From Desulfobacteraceae bacterium (GTDB taxonomy: Bacteria; Desulfobacterota; Desulfobacteria; Desulfobacterales; Desulfococcaceae), in assembly GCA_011390755.1 (NCBI GenBank), contig JAABRU010000018.1, forward strand, positions 1 to 56,482: 56,482 bases of DNA, read 5' to 3'. Position numbers and translations under genes: made by a program. The notes below the pieces were generated by a model that was not told the origin of the DNA, did not search any database, and was given only the letters and a program-made list of their open reading frames with translations. Positions 1-8,330 of this stretch are shown here, in pieces (position 1 is the first letter of the stretch; each line of letters begins with the position of its first letter).

Positions 1-88
1 GCAAATTCTCAACATATTGAAATCACTGTATGCCGATAATAATTTATTTGGAAATATTTTTATTGAAATATAATATTATTTTAGACAG

Positions 89-955
89 TTAAATGTTGAA
101 TATTGCAAAAGAACTGCACAAGTTCAGGTTATATTTTTTTCCAAGATTATAAGGCGGATCGGCAAAGGCAAAATCAACAGAGTCATCCTGTATGTTTCTC
201 ATTTTTCCAAGACAGTCTCCCTGTATCAGACGGCTTTGGGAGCGGATTTTATCCATAGATACATTTTGAAAACCTGCTTGTACCGAATACTGCGGAGAAG
301 GATTTTTCAGACTCTGTTTTTCAGCTTCCGGCAGAAGAGAACGGCAGTCCATCACACGCAGCTCATTGTAGAATTCCAGACCGAACAGATCAGAGAAACG
401 CCTGAATACCGGAGACAGATCTTTATCCGGATCGCAGCAAATATCTCTCCACACATCGGATATCAGTGTTCCGTAAGAATTATAGGTATGTTTTTTTCCC
501 CCGTAATCCTTGCTTGTTTTCTTACAGGAGGGGCAATAGGTATACTGAATTCGTGTCAGGGTATGCTGTAAAGAACCTTTGTATTTTGTATGCACCAGTG
601 CACCGAAATGGCAGTGCGGTAAAAAACTGTTATCCGGTGAATATCTGACAGTTTTCCTTTTGATACTGATCCAGAGATGGTATTGCAGAGCAGACAGTAC
701 TTTATGGCTATGAACCAGGCCGATCACATCTCCGATGGTAATCAGTGTCGCATCGGGGCCCAGACTTTCTATAATTCCGTTTACAGTTTTATCCGGAAGG
801 CCGGAAGAATTCTGACGTTCATTTTCCGGATGCACAGGAAGAATAATCATGCAGACATCATTGAATGATTTGATATTTTTAATTATATCCGAATATTCGC
901 AAATCGGAAAATAATTAATCTTCAGCGGAGTACAATTTTCTGATAAATGTGTCAT
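89..955 (-). pseudogene. Truncated N6-adenine/N4-cytosine DNA methyltransferase
   Basis: The product carries an N-terminal specificity-like region with a CPSC pair and, near its end, the catalytic motif IV of the N6_N4 methyltransferase family (DPPYN, in the context FADPPYNLGKKY). Right after this motif the sequence becomes AT-rich, homology-free coding (a short tail and stop), so the SAM-binding and target-recognition parts are missing. The start is chosen at 955 because its ATG overlaps the TGA of the upstream nuclease fragment (ATGA), the usual coupling in restriction-modification operons. It cannot be an active enzyme as read here. An intact copy elsewhere is possible. Confidence 0.8.
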
Positions 956-1281
956 TTCAGATATTCCTGAATAAATTGGCATAAGACTTTCAGTTCGGAA
1001 CGGGAAAAAGCAACGGTACAATGACTATGTGTACAAATGGTTTCCAGTGCGTTTTCCCGCTGGAAGTTACCGGCTCCGTCTAATATATATGCGATTTTAT
1101 AACCGGCCTTTTCAATCTGCTGAAAACGGGAACGGGCCTGTCCTGCTTTCCGTTCAATCACACTGTTGGTTGTCACCTGAAAGCTGACCTCCAGTGCCAC
1201 ATATTTTTCTCCCCTTGAAACAACAATATCGAAAGAAGTCGGACGGTCCGTATCCCTGTCCGTAATGTCAATGCCATTGAC
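952..1281 (-). pseudogene. C-terminal fragment of a type II restriction endonuclease
   Basis: The open frame reads as the C-terminal half of a PD-(D/E)XK-type restriction enzyme: a segment with FDIVVS then VALEVSFQVTTN, where the Asp and Glu are candidate metal ligands, followed by IERKAGQAR. The frame is closed upstream by a stop at 1282-1284, exactly where repeat sequence begins (a short palindrome around AATGCCATTGAC and a TTTGGCAC-type repeat), so the 5' part has been lost to a repeat junction. The 3' end overlaps the methyltransferase start by 4 bp, marking them as one former restriction-modification unit. The exact restriction family is not recognised. Confidence 0.65.
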
Positions 1282-1528
1282 TTAGGAGAATAAGGGAGTG
1301 CCAAACTGAAAGTTTGGCAGGATAATCTGTAATAATTTCAGTCCCAGAATTTCAGTTCGGGACTCCGTTTCTCTTAAGGAAACGGCATTGAGACATTCGG
1401 ATTTTATCTCCGGAAGCAGATATTTCCTTGTTCCCACGCTCCGCGTGGGAACAAGTGTCCGATTGGGCTTCGCCCAATTCTTTGAAATTACAGGATGTCG
1501 TAATGACTTCCCTGGCAGAATAAATATA

Positions 1529-1756
1529 GTATTTAATAAAACAGATTTGGGGTTTCGTGTAGGTTGGGGTGAGGAACGAACCCCGACAGATTCAGTATGC
1601 CGGGGTTCACTTCGTTCACCCAACCTACTGCATTGTCATAGCTTAATTTTAGGGTAAACGGATTTCAGTTTATAACTGTGTAAATAAATTATGCGATGCC
1701 CAACCCTAATTTTTAGCTCTGACAAAGCACTACCCCAGAATAATTATCTTATAAGC
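1529..1756. repeat. MITE-like repeat family A, copy 1, with nested insertion
   Basis: One of five copies in the window of an element whose ends read GTGTTTAAGAAAACAGATTTGG and, inverted, AATAATTATCTTA. The middle holds a GGGGTTC.../...GAACCCC inverted core. This copy is split at about 1627-1730 by about 100 bp that carries its own inverted repeat (AGCTTAATTTTAGGGT and its near-complement), flanked by TAC on both sides. The stretch 1282-1900 holds no convincing gene. A weak hydrophobic frame at 1788-1906 is not called. Confidence 0.75.
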
Positions 1757-2060
1757 TATAATAAAAACTACCCAGACAAAAGGAGAACGAGAACCCATGC
1801 AGAAAATGGAACTATCGTATTGGCTCTGGCGGTTCTGGCCGCTGTTTTCGGAATTTTTACGGAAAATGCGCTGACCGATCAGATTACCATTGATCTTCAT
1901 CGCTGAATCAGACCCTTACATAAGGCCGAACCGGGACTTTCGCCGGGCATCCGTCCGGAAGGGCTACCGGCCCCGGTTCGGCATAGGGATTTGCCCCGGT
2001 AATGCCGGGGACAGGACTTCGCCCTGTTTGGCGCATCGGCATTCCTGCCGGATCGTCGGG

Positions 2061-2185
2061 CTGCGAGGACACGGAAGCCCAGGTTGTTGTTCCGCTTGCC
2101 GGGGTCGTTCCAATTCCGGTTGTCCGACCGGCAGTTGTCCGCCCCGTTGTTCCAGCTCCCGCCGCGATTCACGCGGTCTGTTCCT
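2061..2185 (-). repeat. DGR template repeat (TR)
   Basis: This 125-bp stretch aligns without gaps to 2772-2896, the 3' end of the SUMF1-fold gene (offset 711). There are 18 mismatches, and every one falls at a template adenine on the coding (minus) strand. None of the 93 other positions differ, and 18 of the 32 template adenines are changed. Read in the matching frame the template encodes Asn-rich positions (SWNNGADN, NRNWND, KRNNNLG), with AAC codons as expected of a DGR template. The adenine-free end CCTGGGCTTCCGTGTCCTCGC is identical in both copies and is the likely initiation-of-homology region. Confidence 0.93.
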
Positions 2186-2369
2186 CCGGGCAAAGCCCCG
2201 AACTGTGAAATATTCTTTCGCGAAATGACCGGGAAGCCCCTTTTTTTACAAATGCCAGCAGGGGGAGCATATGCCGGGCCAGATCGCTTTCATCCCATAT
2301 TCCGGCATCATACAGCCGTTGATACTGTTTTGTTTTCCTTCGGAACCGCTGCCGCCGATAATACGCTTT
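2169..2369 (-). pseudogene. C-terminal remnant of a DGR-type reverse transcriptase
   Basis: The frame encodes about 65 residues beginning FRRKTKQYQRLYDAG and containing DLARHMLPLLAFVKKG and FRERIF. This resembles the helical thumb/C-terminal tail of DGR reverse transcriptases that sits just before the template repeat. Its stop lies inside the first bases of the template repeat. The catalytic palm, with its YxDD-type motif, is absent. The frame runs directly out of a different frame of an accessory gene, so a deletion joined the two. Identification rests on pattern memory and position rather than a catalytic motif. Confidence 0.6.
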
Positions 2370-2586
2370 TGTAGTCAATCCGTTTTGACTGTCCGAAGGT
2401 TTTTCCGGAAGAGAGGTTCGGTGAACCATCAATATATTCCGCACAGAAGCACCATAACAGACTTCCCTCATTGCTTTCCAGTTTTTTCTGCACCGACACA
2501 ACCCGGTGGGAACGCAGAAAACGGTTCATTTCCTCTTCCAGTTCCGGAGAACCGCCTGCAGGTATGGCAAATATTTTAAATTGCAT
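2308..2586 (-). pseudogene. N-terminal fragment of DGR-associated accessory (HRDC-type) protein
   Basis: From the ATG at 2586, preceded by an AAAGGAT Shine-Dalgarno, the product begins MQFKIFAIPAGGSPELEEE and continues with FLRSHRVVSVQKKL and WCFCAEYIDG. Proteins of this kind, often ending in an HRDC domain, are found between DGR target genes and reverse transcriptases. Here recognisable sequence ends at RIDYKSVLS, and the reverse transcriptase remnant follows in another frame. The HRDC part and most of the polymerase were therefore deleted. Upstream ORF residues, encoded in a G-rich tract, are not credible coding sequence. Confidence 0.55.
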
Positions 2587-2685
2587 ATATCTCATATCCT
2601 TTTTTTGTCGCGCGCAGGGGGGATATATCCCCCCCTGCCCCCCCCTTTTTTTATTTCCTGGCTGAAAACCGGACGCTCCGGTACG

Positions 2686-2739
2686 GAATGGGCACTGCTC
2701 CCCTGCGGCTAGCGCACGCGGGGGAGCAGTGCCCATTCC
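2686..2739. promoter_or_regulatory. 18-bp perfect hairpin just downstream of the DGR target gene
   Basis: Positions 2686-2703 and 2722-2739 are perfect reverse complements (GGAATGGGCACTGCTCCC and its complement) around an 18-base GC-rich loop. The hairpin starts 10 bp past the stop codon of the variable protein. DNA hairpins or cruciforms placed just after the variable repeat are known to promote DGR retrohoming in the Bordetella phage system. No T-tract follows on the minus strand, which argues against a plain terminator. Confidence 0.7.
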
Positions 2740-2748
2740 GACCTCCGC

Positions 2749-4071
2749 TTACCTGGCCCGACCCGCCGGAACTGCGAGGACACGGAAGCCCAGGCCGTCG
2801 TACCGCCCGCCGGGGTCGTCCCAATTCCGGTAGTCCGACCGGCAGTCGTCCGCCCCGAAGAGCCAGCACCCGCCGCGAGACACGCGGTCTGCGCCTTCCG
2901 CATCCTCACACCACTCCCACACATTGCCATGCATGTCGTACAGGCCGAAGGCATTGGGCTTTAACTGCCCCACAGGATGGGTGGTGCTTCCCGAATTTTT
3001 GTCATACCATGCGTACTGAACCAGCAGACTTTCATCATCCCCGAAACACCATGCCCCGTTTGACCCGGCCCGCGCCGAATGTTCCCATTCGGCTTCCGAA
3101 GGAAGGCGGTAGATATTCTTCCCTTCCTTTTCATTCAGTTTCCGGATGAAATCCTGTACATCGTTCCAGGAAACCTGCTCCACCGGCAGATCCGGCCCTT
3201 TGAAATTACTGGGATTGTTCCCCATGACGGCCTCCCACTGCTTCTGTGTGACCTCATATTTTCCCAGAAAAAAGGGACGGCTGACTGTCTTTCTTTTGTC
3301 ACAGGCAAAAAGGTCGGCCTCCTCATCCGAATTCACCGGAACCCATACAAACTCCATGCCGATACTGTTGGTGAAGGGTTTCTGCGCGGTTTGGGATTTG
3401 CCGCCGGAGACCTTTCTTTCCGTCAGGGGTGTCTGATCCGGGACGCTTGTGCCCATCACACTGTCTTTTTCTTTCTGTATTCTCCTTTTAAGCAGCATCC
3501 GCTGCACATCGAAACCGCCTTCCGCGTATACCGTCCGGATATTGGAAATCTGCGCATTGTCTATGATAAAGGTGACAGACTGAAAGGCAGTTCCCTGATA
3601 CTGTGCATCGGCATCGGAAACCATGCCCTTCACATCAAAAGTGATTTCCCTTGAACTGCACAGACTCATCTGCTCAATTTTCTGATGCTCCCTGATCAGA
3701 TTCGGATAGGAGGGATCACTGATCTGAAAACGGAAGGTTGCAGACCCGTCTGTAAAAGAGTATCTTCCGTCCGAATCCGGGGAAAAATCCAGAACGGTTC
3801 TGATATTCAGAATTTCTTTCTTCGTATTCATCCGGGCACAGATCATGTCGGCCCGCAGTTTCTCATCCCATGTACTGATTTTTCCGCTGAGAAAGTCCGT
3901 GATGCTTTCCACTGTCTCCTCCTCATCGGGAAAGAGAAAACTGCAGATCATCTCTTCCTGATCCGCGTTGCAGGCATTGATAATTCGCTGGCGGCAGGGC
4001 GGCTCGGCTGCGGATGAAAGACCGGTGAGCAGCAGCAATGCTGTCATGCAGATAATAAACTGTTTTATCAT
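2749..4071 (-). CDS. Secreted SUMF1/FGE-fold DGR target protein
   Basis: 440 residues. A Sec signal peptide (about 1-22, KQFIICMTALLLLTGLSSAA) leads into a region of about 200 residues that I do not recognise. From about 235 there is a formylglycine-generating-enzyme-like sulfatase-modifying domain with hallmarks MEFVWVP, YEVTQKQWEAVMG, NPSNFKGPDLPVE, RLPSEAEWE, GLYDMHGNVWEWCED and GFRVLAV. These domains are used by many DGRs as the scaffold for a diversified surface. The last 42 codons are the variable repeat. The likely role is an exported or surface binding protein with a diversified ligand face, not an enzyme; this is inferred, and ligand and localisation beyond export are unknown. The former DGR genes lie downstream on the same strand. 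Confidence 0.88.
   Translation of the reverse strand: MIKQFIICMTALLLLTGLSSAAEPPCRQRIINACNADQEEMICSFLFPDEEETVESITDFLSGKISTWDEKLRADMICARMNTKKEILNIRTVLDFSPDSDGRYSFTDGSATFRFQISDPSYPNLIREHQKIEQMSLCSSREITFDVKGMVSDADAQYQGTAFQSVTFIIDNAQISNIRTVYAEGGFDVQRMLLKRRIQKEKDSVMGTSVPDQTPLTERKVSGGKSQTAQKPFTNSIGMEFVWVPVNSDEEADLFACDKRKTVSRPFFLGKYEVTQKQWEAVMGNNPSNFKGPDLPVEQVSWNDVQDFIRKLNEKEGKNIYRLPSEAEWEHSARAGSNGAWCFGDDESLLVQYAWYDKNSGSTTHPVGQLKPNAFGLYDMHGNVWEWCEDAEGADRVSRGGCWLFGADDCRSDYRNWDDPGGRYDGLGFRVLAVPAGRAR
2772..2896 (-). repeat. DGR variable repeat (VR) in the SUMF1-fold gene
   Basis: Partner of the template at 2061-2185. Relative to it, AAC codons have become CTC/TTC, GAC, TAC and GGC, and the AGC codon has become TGC. 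In protein terms SWNN became CWLF and RNNN became RYDG. Only adenine positions vary. The repeat ends a few codons before the stop, the normal location in ligand-binding faces of C-type-lectin/SUMF1-fold DGR targets. Confidence 0.93.
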
Positions 4072-4084
4072 TATTTTCCTCCAT

Positions 4085-4146
4085 TTGTATTGATATTCCC
4101 GTAAAAAGTCAAAAATACCGTCATTCCGGCAAAAGCCGGAACATGC
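4085..4146. repeat. MITE-like repeat family B, partial copy
   Basis: One end of an element with the terminus TTGATnnnnCnGTAAAAAGTC, followed by the small palindrome CCGGCAAAAGCCGG. Full copies lie at 15500-15619, 20972-21102, 46577-46682 and 51427-51532. The other terminus is not evident here. Confidence 0.55.
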
Positions 4147-4166
4147 GGATTCTTTTCCCCGGAAAT

Positions 4167-4586
4167 TTATGCCTGCGACTGTCCGTCCTGTACAGTAAGC
4201 AGGATTTTTCTGAAATCATCCATGCTTTCACACACGGCAGCCTGACGGATAAGCGATCTCAGTGTATCAATGAAATTTATGCTTCTGATAATATTCAAAA
4301 CATCTTCCGGTACACTTTTGAACCGTGCAGAGACAACATCCAGAAGCATTTCTTTTGAATTCCGAACCATTGCCAGTCTTTCAATACTTGTCACATAAGG
4401 CATTTTCTTTTCCTCCGTTATTTCTGTCAGTTCATCCTGAAACTGCCTTTCAATATCCTCCGGCAGTTCAATAAGCCAGTCAATAAAACGGAATAATTCC
4501 AGAATATCCTGACGGCTGTATCCCCGCTCAAACAGCAGACGCATCAGGTGAAGTTTCCAGCGTTTCCGCTCCTTCGGCTCGTTACG
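4167..4586 (-). pseudogene. C-terminal fragment of an Rpn-family (PD-(D/E)XK) nuclease/transposase-like protein
   Basis: The frame begins NEPKERKRWKLHLMRLL and continues with FERGYSRQDILELFRFIDWL and EEKKMPYVTSIERLA. This is the familiar C-terminal half of Rpn/YhgA-like proteins. It opens directly out of a CGTTACGGGGC-type palindromic repeat, so the nuclease domain at the N-terminus has been replaced by repeat sequence. No Shine-Dalgarno precedes the first ATG at 4544. I treat it as a broken gene rather than a small protein. Confidence 0.7.
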
Positions 4587-5008
4587 GGGCTCTGCCCCGT
4601 AACGGCTTTGCTGAGGCTCTGCCTCATACTGTACGGGGCGGAGCCCCGGAAAACTGCGTTACGAGGCGGAGCCTCAATGCCATTAAGTTAAGGAAAGCCC
4701 TGAAAGGGCGTTATATTATAGCCCAGGGCAAAGCCCTGGGAATACAGATAAAAATATGATAAGCCCTGAAAAGGCGGATTATATAACGGTAACGTTCCGG
4801 AATCATTTTTTAATGCGCCCTTTCAGGGCTTGGATTATATTTTATTCAATTTTCCCAGGGCTTTGCCCTGGGCTTTACCAATCCGCCCTTTCAGGGCTTT
4901 CCGTAACCATATCTTCTGCTTAACTTAACGGCTTTGCTGAAGCTCTGCCTCATACTGTACGGGGCGGAGCCCCGAAAAAAATGCGTTACGGGGCGGAGCC
5001 CCGTAACG
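4584..5008. repeat. Composite palindromic repeat G1 flanked by GGGGCGGAGCCCC palindromes
   Basis: The core 4677-4929 has inverted ends (CATTAAGTTAAGGAAAGCCC and its complement) and internal hairpins built from GCCCTGAAAGGGC and CCCAGGGCAAAGCCCTGGG. It is flanked by several CGTTACGGGGCGGAGCCCC or GGGCTCTGCCCC units. A second copy of the whole core is at 38542-38791. There is no coding sequence in the element. Confidence 0.85.
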
Positions 5009-5020
5009 AGTATTAAAAAA

Positions 5021-5635
5021 TTAAGATTTACGGCCCAGCAGCAGATGCAGCACTTCCTCCGCCCGGTCGGATTTTTCCTGCACAATGAGCAGTTGCCCCT
5101 CATTCATCGTAAACACCAGCACGGGTCTGTCCTGCACATCCCATACGGTCAGTTTTCCCTCATTGTGGAAATACATGTACCCCTCAAAATCTGTTTCGGT
5201 GAAAATCATCTTCCCGCTGTCATAATCCGCATACAGATACCCTTTTCCGCCGGGCAGGGGAATCCTGTCGTATTCATCCAGTCCCACCTTCTTTTTGAGC
5301 AGCACGGCTTCCAGGGCATCCCCCCGGTAATGATCCCCCGGTTTCACTGTCACCCGCACATGCGTTACCGGCGGCGGGGCATTGGCATAGGAGGCCGCAT
5401 AAGCTCCGCCGCCCGAAGAACCGGAGAAAAAGCAGATGGCCGCTCCCACCAGCAGACCGGCCCCGATCAGTCCCAATGCCCCGCGGATCGGAATGCCGAT
5501 TCCCAAAGAAAAAGGCCCGAAGGACAGAATGTCAAAAGACAGATCAAGAAATGCGTGCGACTGTACCGGTATGGCCAGTATCAGCAGGCAGCAGATTACA
5601 GCCGTTGCGGTTTTCGGTATTTTCTTTTTCCTCAT
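5021..5635 (-). CDS. Small exported protein with Gly/Ala membrane segment, unknown function
   Basis: 204 residues from the ATG at 5635, which has a good Shine-Dalgarno (AAAGGAG, 8 bases away). The N-terminus is Lys-rich followed by a hydrophobic signal (TATAVICCLLILAIPVQSHA). A Gly/Ala-rich second hydrophobic stretch (ALGLIGAGLLVGAAICFF) follows, then a soluble region with YLYADYDSGKMIF and a LTVWDVQDRPVLVF strand pattern. It may be anchored in the inner membrane. I do not recognise the family. It stands alone between repeats. Confidence 0.65.
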   Translation of the reverse strand: MRKKKIPKTATAVICCLLILAIPVQSHAFLDLSFDILSFGPFSLGIGIPIRGALGLIGAGLLVGAAICFFSGSSGGGAYAASYANAPPPVTHVRVTVKPGDHYRGDALEAVLLKKKVGLDEYDRIPLPGGKGYLYADYDSGKMIFTETDFEGYMYFHNEGKLTVWDVQDRPVLVFTMNEGQLLIVQEKSDRAEEVLHLLLGRKS

Positions 5636-5639
5636 GGGT

Positions 5640-6243
5640 TCAGCTCCTTTCTGATATACAGCAATGCGGTTCATTCCGCATATTTTCAGAATCAATAACA
5701 GAAACTGCTGAAAAATTCCACCTGTTCTTCAGGATTTCCATTTTCTCTTATTCTGTCCGGATACTCTGATGCAGCAGTTCCGGACACAGAATTTGACGAG
5801 CGTTCCCACGCTCCCGCGTGGAAACGCAGCCCCGGACGCTCCGCGTCCGCACCTGAACGGGACCGATCCATCGTCACTGTCAGAACCCGGATTCACAGGA
5901 TGAAAGGATGTACCGGGATGATTTACAGTCCCGGAGGGACAGCAGAACAAAGCGGATTTCACTTTTTTCTGCCGTCCCTGCGGGACTTTCCGGTTTATGC
6001 CGGTCCCGATCCCGGCAGTAAACTGCCGGGCTATTGTCTGACACCCCTCCGGGGTTATCCCGGTTCATACTTTAATATTGCATTTCCCGAAAATTTCCTG
6101 CTATAGTGTTTAAGAAAACAGATTTGGGGTTCACTGTAGGTTGGGGTGAGGAACGAACCCCAACAGATTCAGTATGCCGGGGTTCACTTCGTTCACCCCA
6201 ACCTACCCCAGAATAATTATCTTAAAAGCTATATACATGACAC
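5640..6243. repeat. Gene-free repeat stretch with family A copy 2 (6106-6230)
   Basis: This interval holds a GTTCCCACGCTCCCGCGTGG-like palindrome near 5800, several GC-rich short inverted repeats (5920-6060) and a complete copy of repeat family A at 6106-6230. That copy runs from TATAGTGTTTAAG to CTTAAAAGCTATA, consistent with TA target duplication. No gene is supported. The element ends 13 bp before the next start codon. Confidence 0.75.
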
Positions 6244-7041
6244 ATGAAAACAGATGCCTTATTTTATGAGTTGTTTAAATTTGATCCGCAGTCCCTTTTT
6301 GACCTGCTGGGTCTGGAACCCGAAGATGAATATGTCTTTGAAAGTATTACCACAAAGACAACGGAAAAGCGCATGGACGGATACTTCCGGCCGAAAAGCG
6401 GGCGGGCCGGGAACCTGTTTACCGAATTCCAGGCATATCCGGACGGCAGAATCTACTGGCGGTTTTTCCGGGAGATCAGCACATGGTACGAACAGAATGA
6501 CGAAGACAAACCTTTTACAGCCGTGGTGCTGTTTACGGATAAATCACTTGATCCCGGCAACTGCCGGCTTTGCTGCGTAGAGCCTTCCCGTCTCATTGTC
6601 TGCTACCTGCCGGATCTGCTGGAGGAGATGGGCACAAAACCGTCACCGCTGACCGTACTCAAACCGCTGGTATGGAAAAAAAAGGAAAAACTGCCGGACG
6701 CGGTCCGGCAGTGGGATGCGGAGATACGTTCCCTGGAACTGCCGGAAGCAAAAAGGAAAATTTTAACCGAACTGCTGGAATATGCAATTTTACAGCGTTT
6801 TTCAGATCTGACCCTGGAGGAGGTGAGGAAAATGATACAACTGACACCTTTGGAAAAAACCGTGGCCGGTCAGGAACTGATCCGGATGGGCCATCTGGAG
6901 GGAAAAACCGAGACAGCCCTGAATCTGCTGAAAATGCAACTGCTGTCCGAAGAGCAGATTGCCGCGGCAACCGGGCTGAGTCCCGCGGAGGTGAAAAAAC
7001 TCAGACGGAAAATCCGGAGCAGGGGAAGCGGAAAAAAATGA
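6244..7041 (+). CDS. DUF2887 family Rpn-like protein (PD-(D/E)XK fold)
   Basis: 265 residues. The N-terminus MKTDALFYELFKFDPQSLFDLLG, the RMDGYFRP segment and TEFQAYPDGRIYWRFFREI match the DUF2887 family, which is related to Rpn nucleases; the Asp and the Glu-x-Gln are candidate catalytic residues. The tail carries the usual helical region (EEVRKMIQLTPLEKTVAGQEL) and a helix-turn-helix-like end (LSEEQIAAATGLSPAEVKKL). The stop codon overlaps the next gene by ATGA. The start directly follows repeat A2, and no strong Shine-Dalgarno is seen. Function is unproven; relatives promote recombination or act as accessory nucleases. Confidence 0.75.
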   Translation: MKTDALFYELFKFDPQSLFDLLGLEPEDEYVFESITTKTTEKRMDGYFRPKSGRAGNLFTEFQAYPDGRIYWRFFREISTWYEQNDEDKPFTAVVLFTDKSLDPGNCRLCCVEPSRLIVCYLPDLLEEMGTKPSPLTVLKPLVWKKKEKLPDAVRQWDAEIRSLELPEAKRKILTELLEYAILQRFSDLTLEEVRKMIQLTPLEKTVAGQELIRMGHLEGKTETALNLLKMQLLSEEQIAAATGLSPAEVKKLRRKIRSRGSGKK

Positions 7042-8270
7042 TACAACTGACACCGCTGGAAAAAACCGTGGCCGGTCAGGAACTGCTGCATATCAATATG
7101 GAAAAATGGAAAAGGGAAGGGAAAATATTTGAAAATTTTATTTTTAAAAATACAGAACCGGTGACAGTGCGCATGGTTCCCTCAAAAAAAAATAAACTGA
7201 CGAAAGAGCGGCAGGATCGGTTCAGAGGACTGATTCTGGGTACGGCTGTGGGAGATTCCCTGGGGCTTCCGGCAGAAGGGATTTCCCGCAGACGCATAGC
7301 AGAAATGTTTCCCGGCAGATGGCGGCACCGCCTTTTGTTCGGCAAAGGAATGGTCAGTGATGATACGGACCATACCGTATTTGTGTCCCAGAGCCTGCTG
7401 GCTTTTCCGGATTCTCCGGAACTGTTTGCCCGCCGACTTTCTTCCTGCCTGAGATGGTGGTTTCTTTCCCTGCCGGCCGGTATCGGATGGGCCACACTCC
7501 GTTCCGTTCTCCTGCTCTGGGCCGGTTTTCCTCCGCATAAAAGCGGCATTTTTTCCGCAGGAAACGGTCCGGCCATGCGCTCGGCTCCCATTGGCGCATT
7601 TTTTGATACCGACAGGGCCGTGAGGGATAAATTTATCTGTGCAGGCACCCGGCTGACCCATACCGATCCCAAAGCACTGACCGGAGCAAAGGCCGTGGCA
7701 GATCTGGCAGCCCGGTCCATGGTAAATCCGATGCAGCATCGTCCGGACCCCAAAGAATTTACAGACCTGCTGCGCCGTGCGGCACCCGGGGAAGACATGG
7801 AATGGGAAAGGCTGGTGGGACTGGTGGAGCAGGCATGTATGCGGGAGCTTTCCGTAAGTGCTTTTGCGGAAATGATGGGACTTTCCCAGGGCATTTCCGC
7901 CTATAGTTACCATTCTGTCCCGGTGGCCGTGTATGCCTGGTTCCGGCATTTCGGAGATTTTGAAGCCTGCCTGACTTCTGTGCTGGAATGCGGAGGGGAT
8001 ACCGATACGGTGGGAGCCGTTGCCGGGGCTTTGGCCGGAACTGTCTGCGGGGAAAGCGGAATTCCGGCAGACTGGATAAAAGGGATTTGGGAATGGCCCC
8101 GTTCGGTTTCTGTTCTTCGGAAAATTGCCGATGAACTGGAGAAAAAGAACAGCGGATTCTCAGAAGGAAGGCCCGTCCCTTATCTGCGTATCGGCATCCT
8201 GCCCCGAAATCTGTTTTTCCTTTGCGTTGTACTTTGTCACGGATTCCGTCGTCTGCTGCCGCCTTACTGA
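7038..8270 (+). CDS. ADP-ribosylglycohydrolase family protein (DraG-like)
   Basis: 410 residues from the ATG at 7038. Metal-binding motifs of the ADP-ribosyl-glycohydrolase family are present in order: GLILGTAVGDSLGLPAEG, then VSDDTDHT, and near the end GGDTDTVGAVAGALAG. It should remove ADP-ribose from a protein or nucleic acid; the substrate is unknown. The first 17 codons are a duplication of codons from the upstream DUF2887 gene (6834-6885 vs 7038-7088), so the original start may be the ATG at 7173 (MVPSKKNK). About 45 residues after the fold's usual end look extraneous. Confidence 0.85.
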   Translation: MIQLTPLEKTVAGQELLHINMEKWKREGKIFENFIFKNTEPVTVRMVPSKKNKLTKERQDRFRGLILGTAVGDSLGLPAEGISRRRIAEMFPGRWRHRLLFGKGMVSDDTDHTVFVSQSLLAFPDSPELFARRLSSCLRWWFLSLPAGIGWATLRSVLLLWAGFPPHKSGIFSAGNGPAMRSAPIGAFFDTDRAVRDKFICAGTRLTHTDPKALTGAKAVADLAARSMVNPMQHRPDPKEFTDLLRRAAPGEDMEWERLVGLVEQACMRELSVSAFAEMMGLSQGISAYSYHSVPVAVYAWFRHFGDFEACLTSVLECGGDTDTVGAVAGALAGTVCGESGIPADWIKGIWEWPRSVSVLRKIADELEKKNSGFSEGRPVPYLRIGILPRNLFFLCVVLCHGFRRLLPPY

Positions 8271-8330
8271 AAAAAGCCCGCCCGGTTATGCTCCCCGGTA
8301 CAGAGCAGGTTCCGGAAACTGAAAAACTGT

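Noticed and set aside
1691..1906. Small membrane protein (hydrophobic stretch IVLALAVLAAVFGIF)
   Set aside because: A ribosome site exists upstream of 1798 but leads into another frame that stops after 25 codons; the hydrophobic frame starts in repeat sequence. Not enough support.
2686..2739. Rho-independent terminator of the SUMF1 gene
   Set aside because: The stem is strong but no T-tract follows on the minus strand; position after a variable repeat fits a retrohoming hairpin better.
4584..5008. Possible CRISPR or tRNA-like cluster
   Set aside because: Repeated units are inverted hairpins of unequal spacing within a two-copy composite element; no tRNA arms or spacers.
6570..7037. N-terminal extension of the DraG ORF
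   Set aside because: This part is the out-of-frame reading of the DUF2887 gene; the gene start is at or after 7038.
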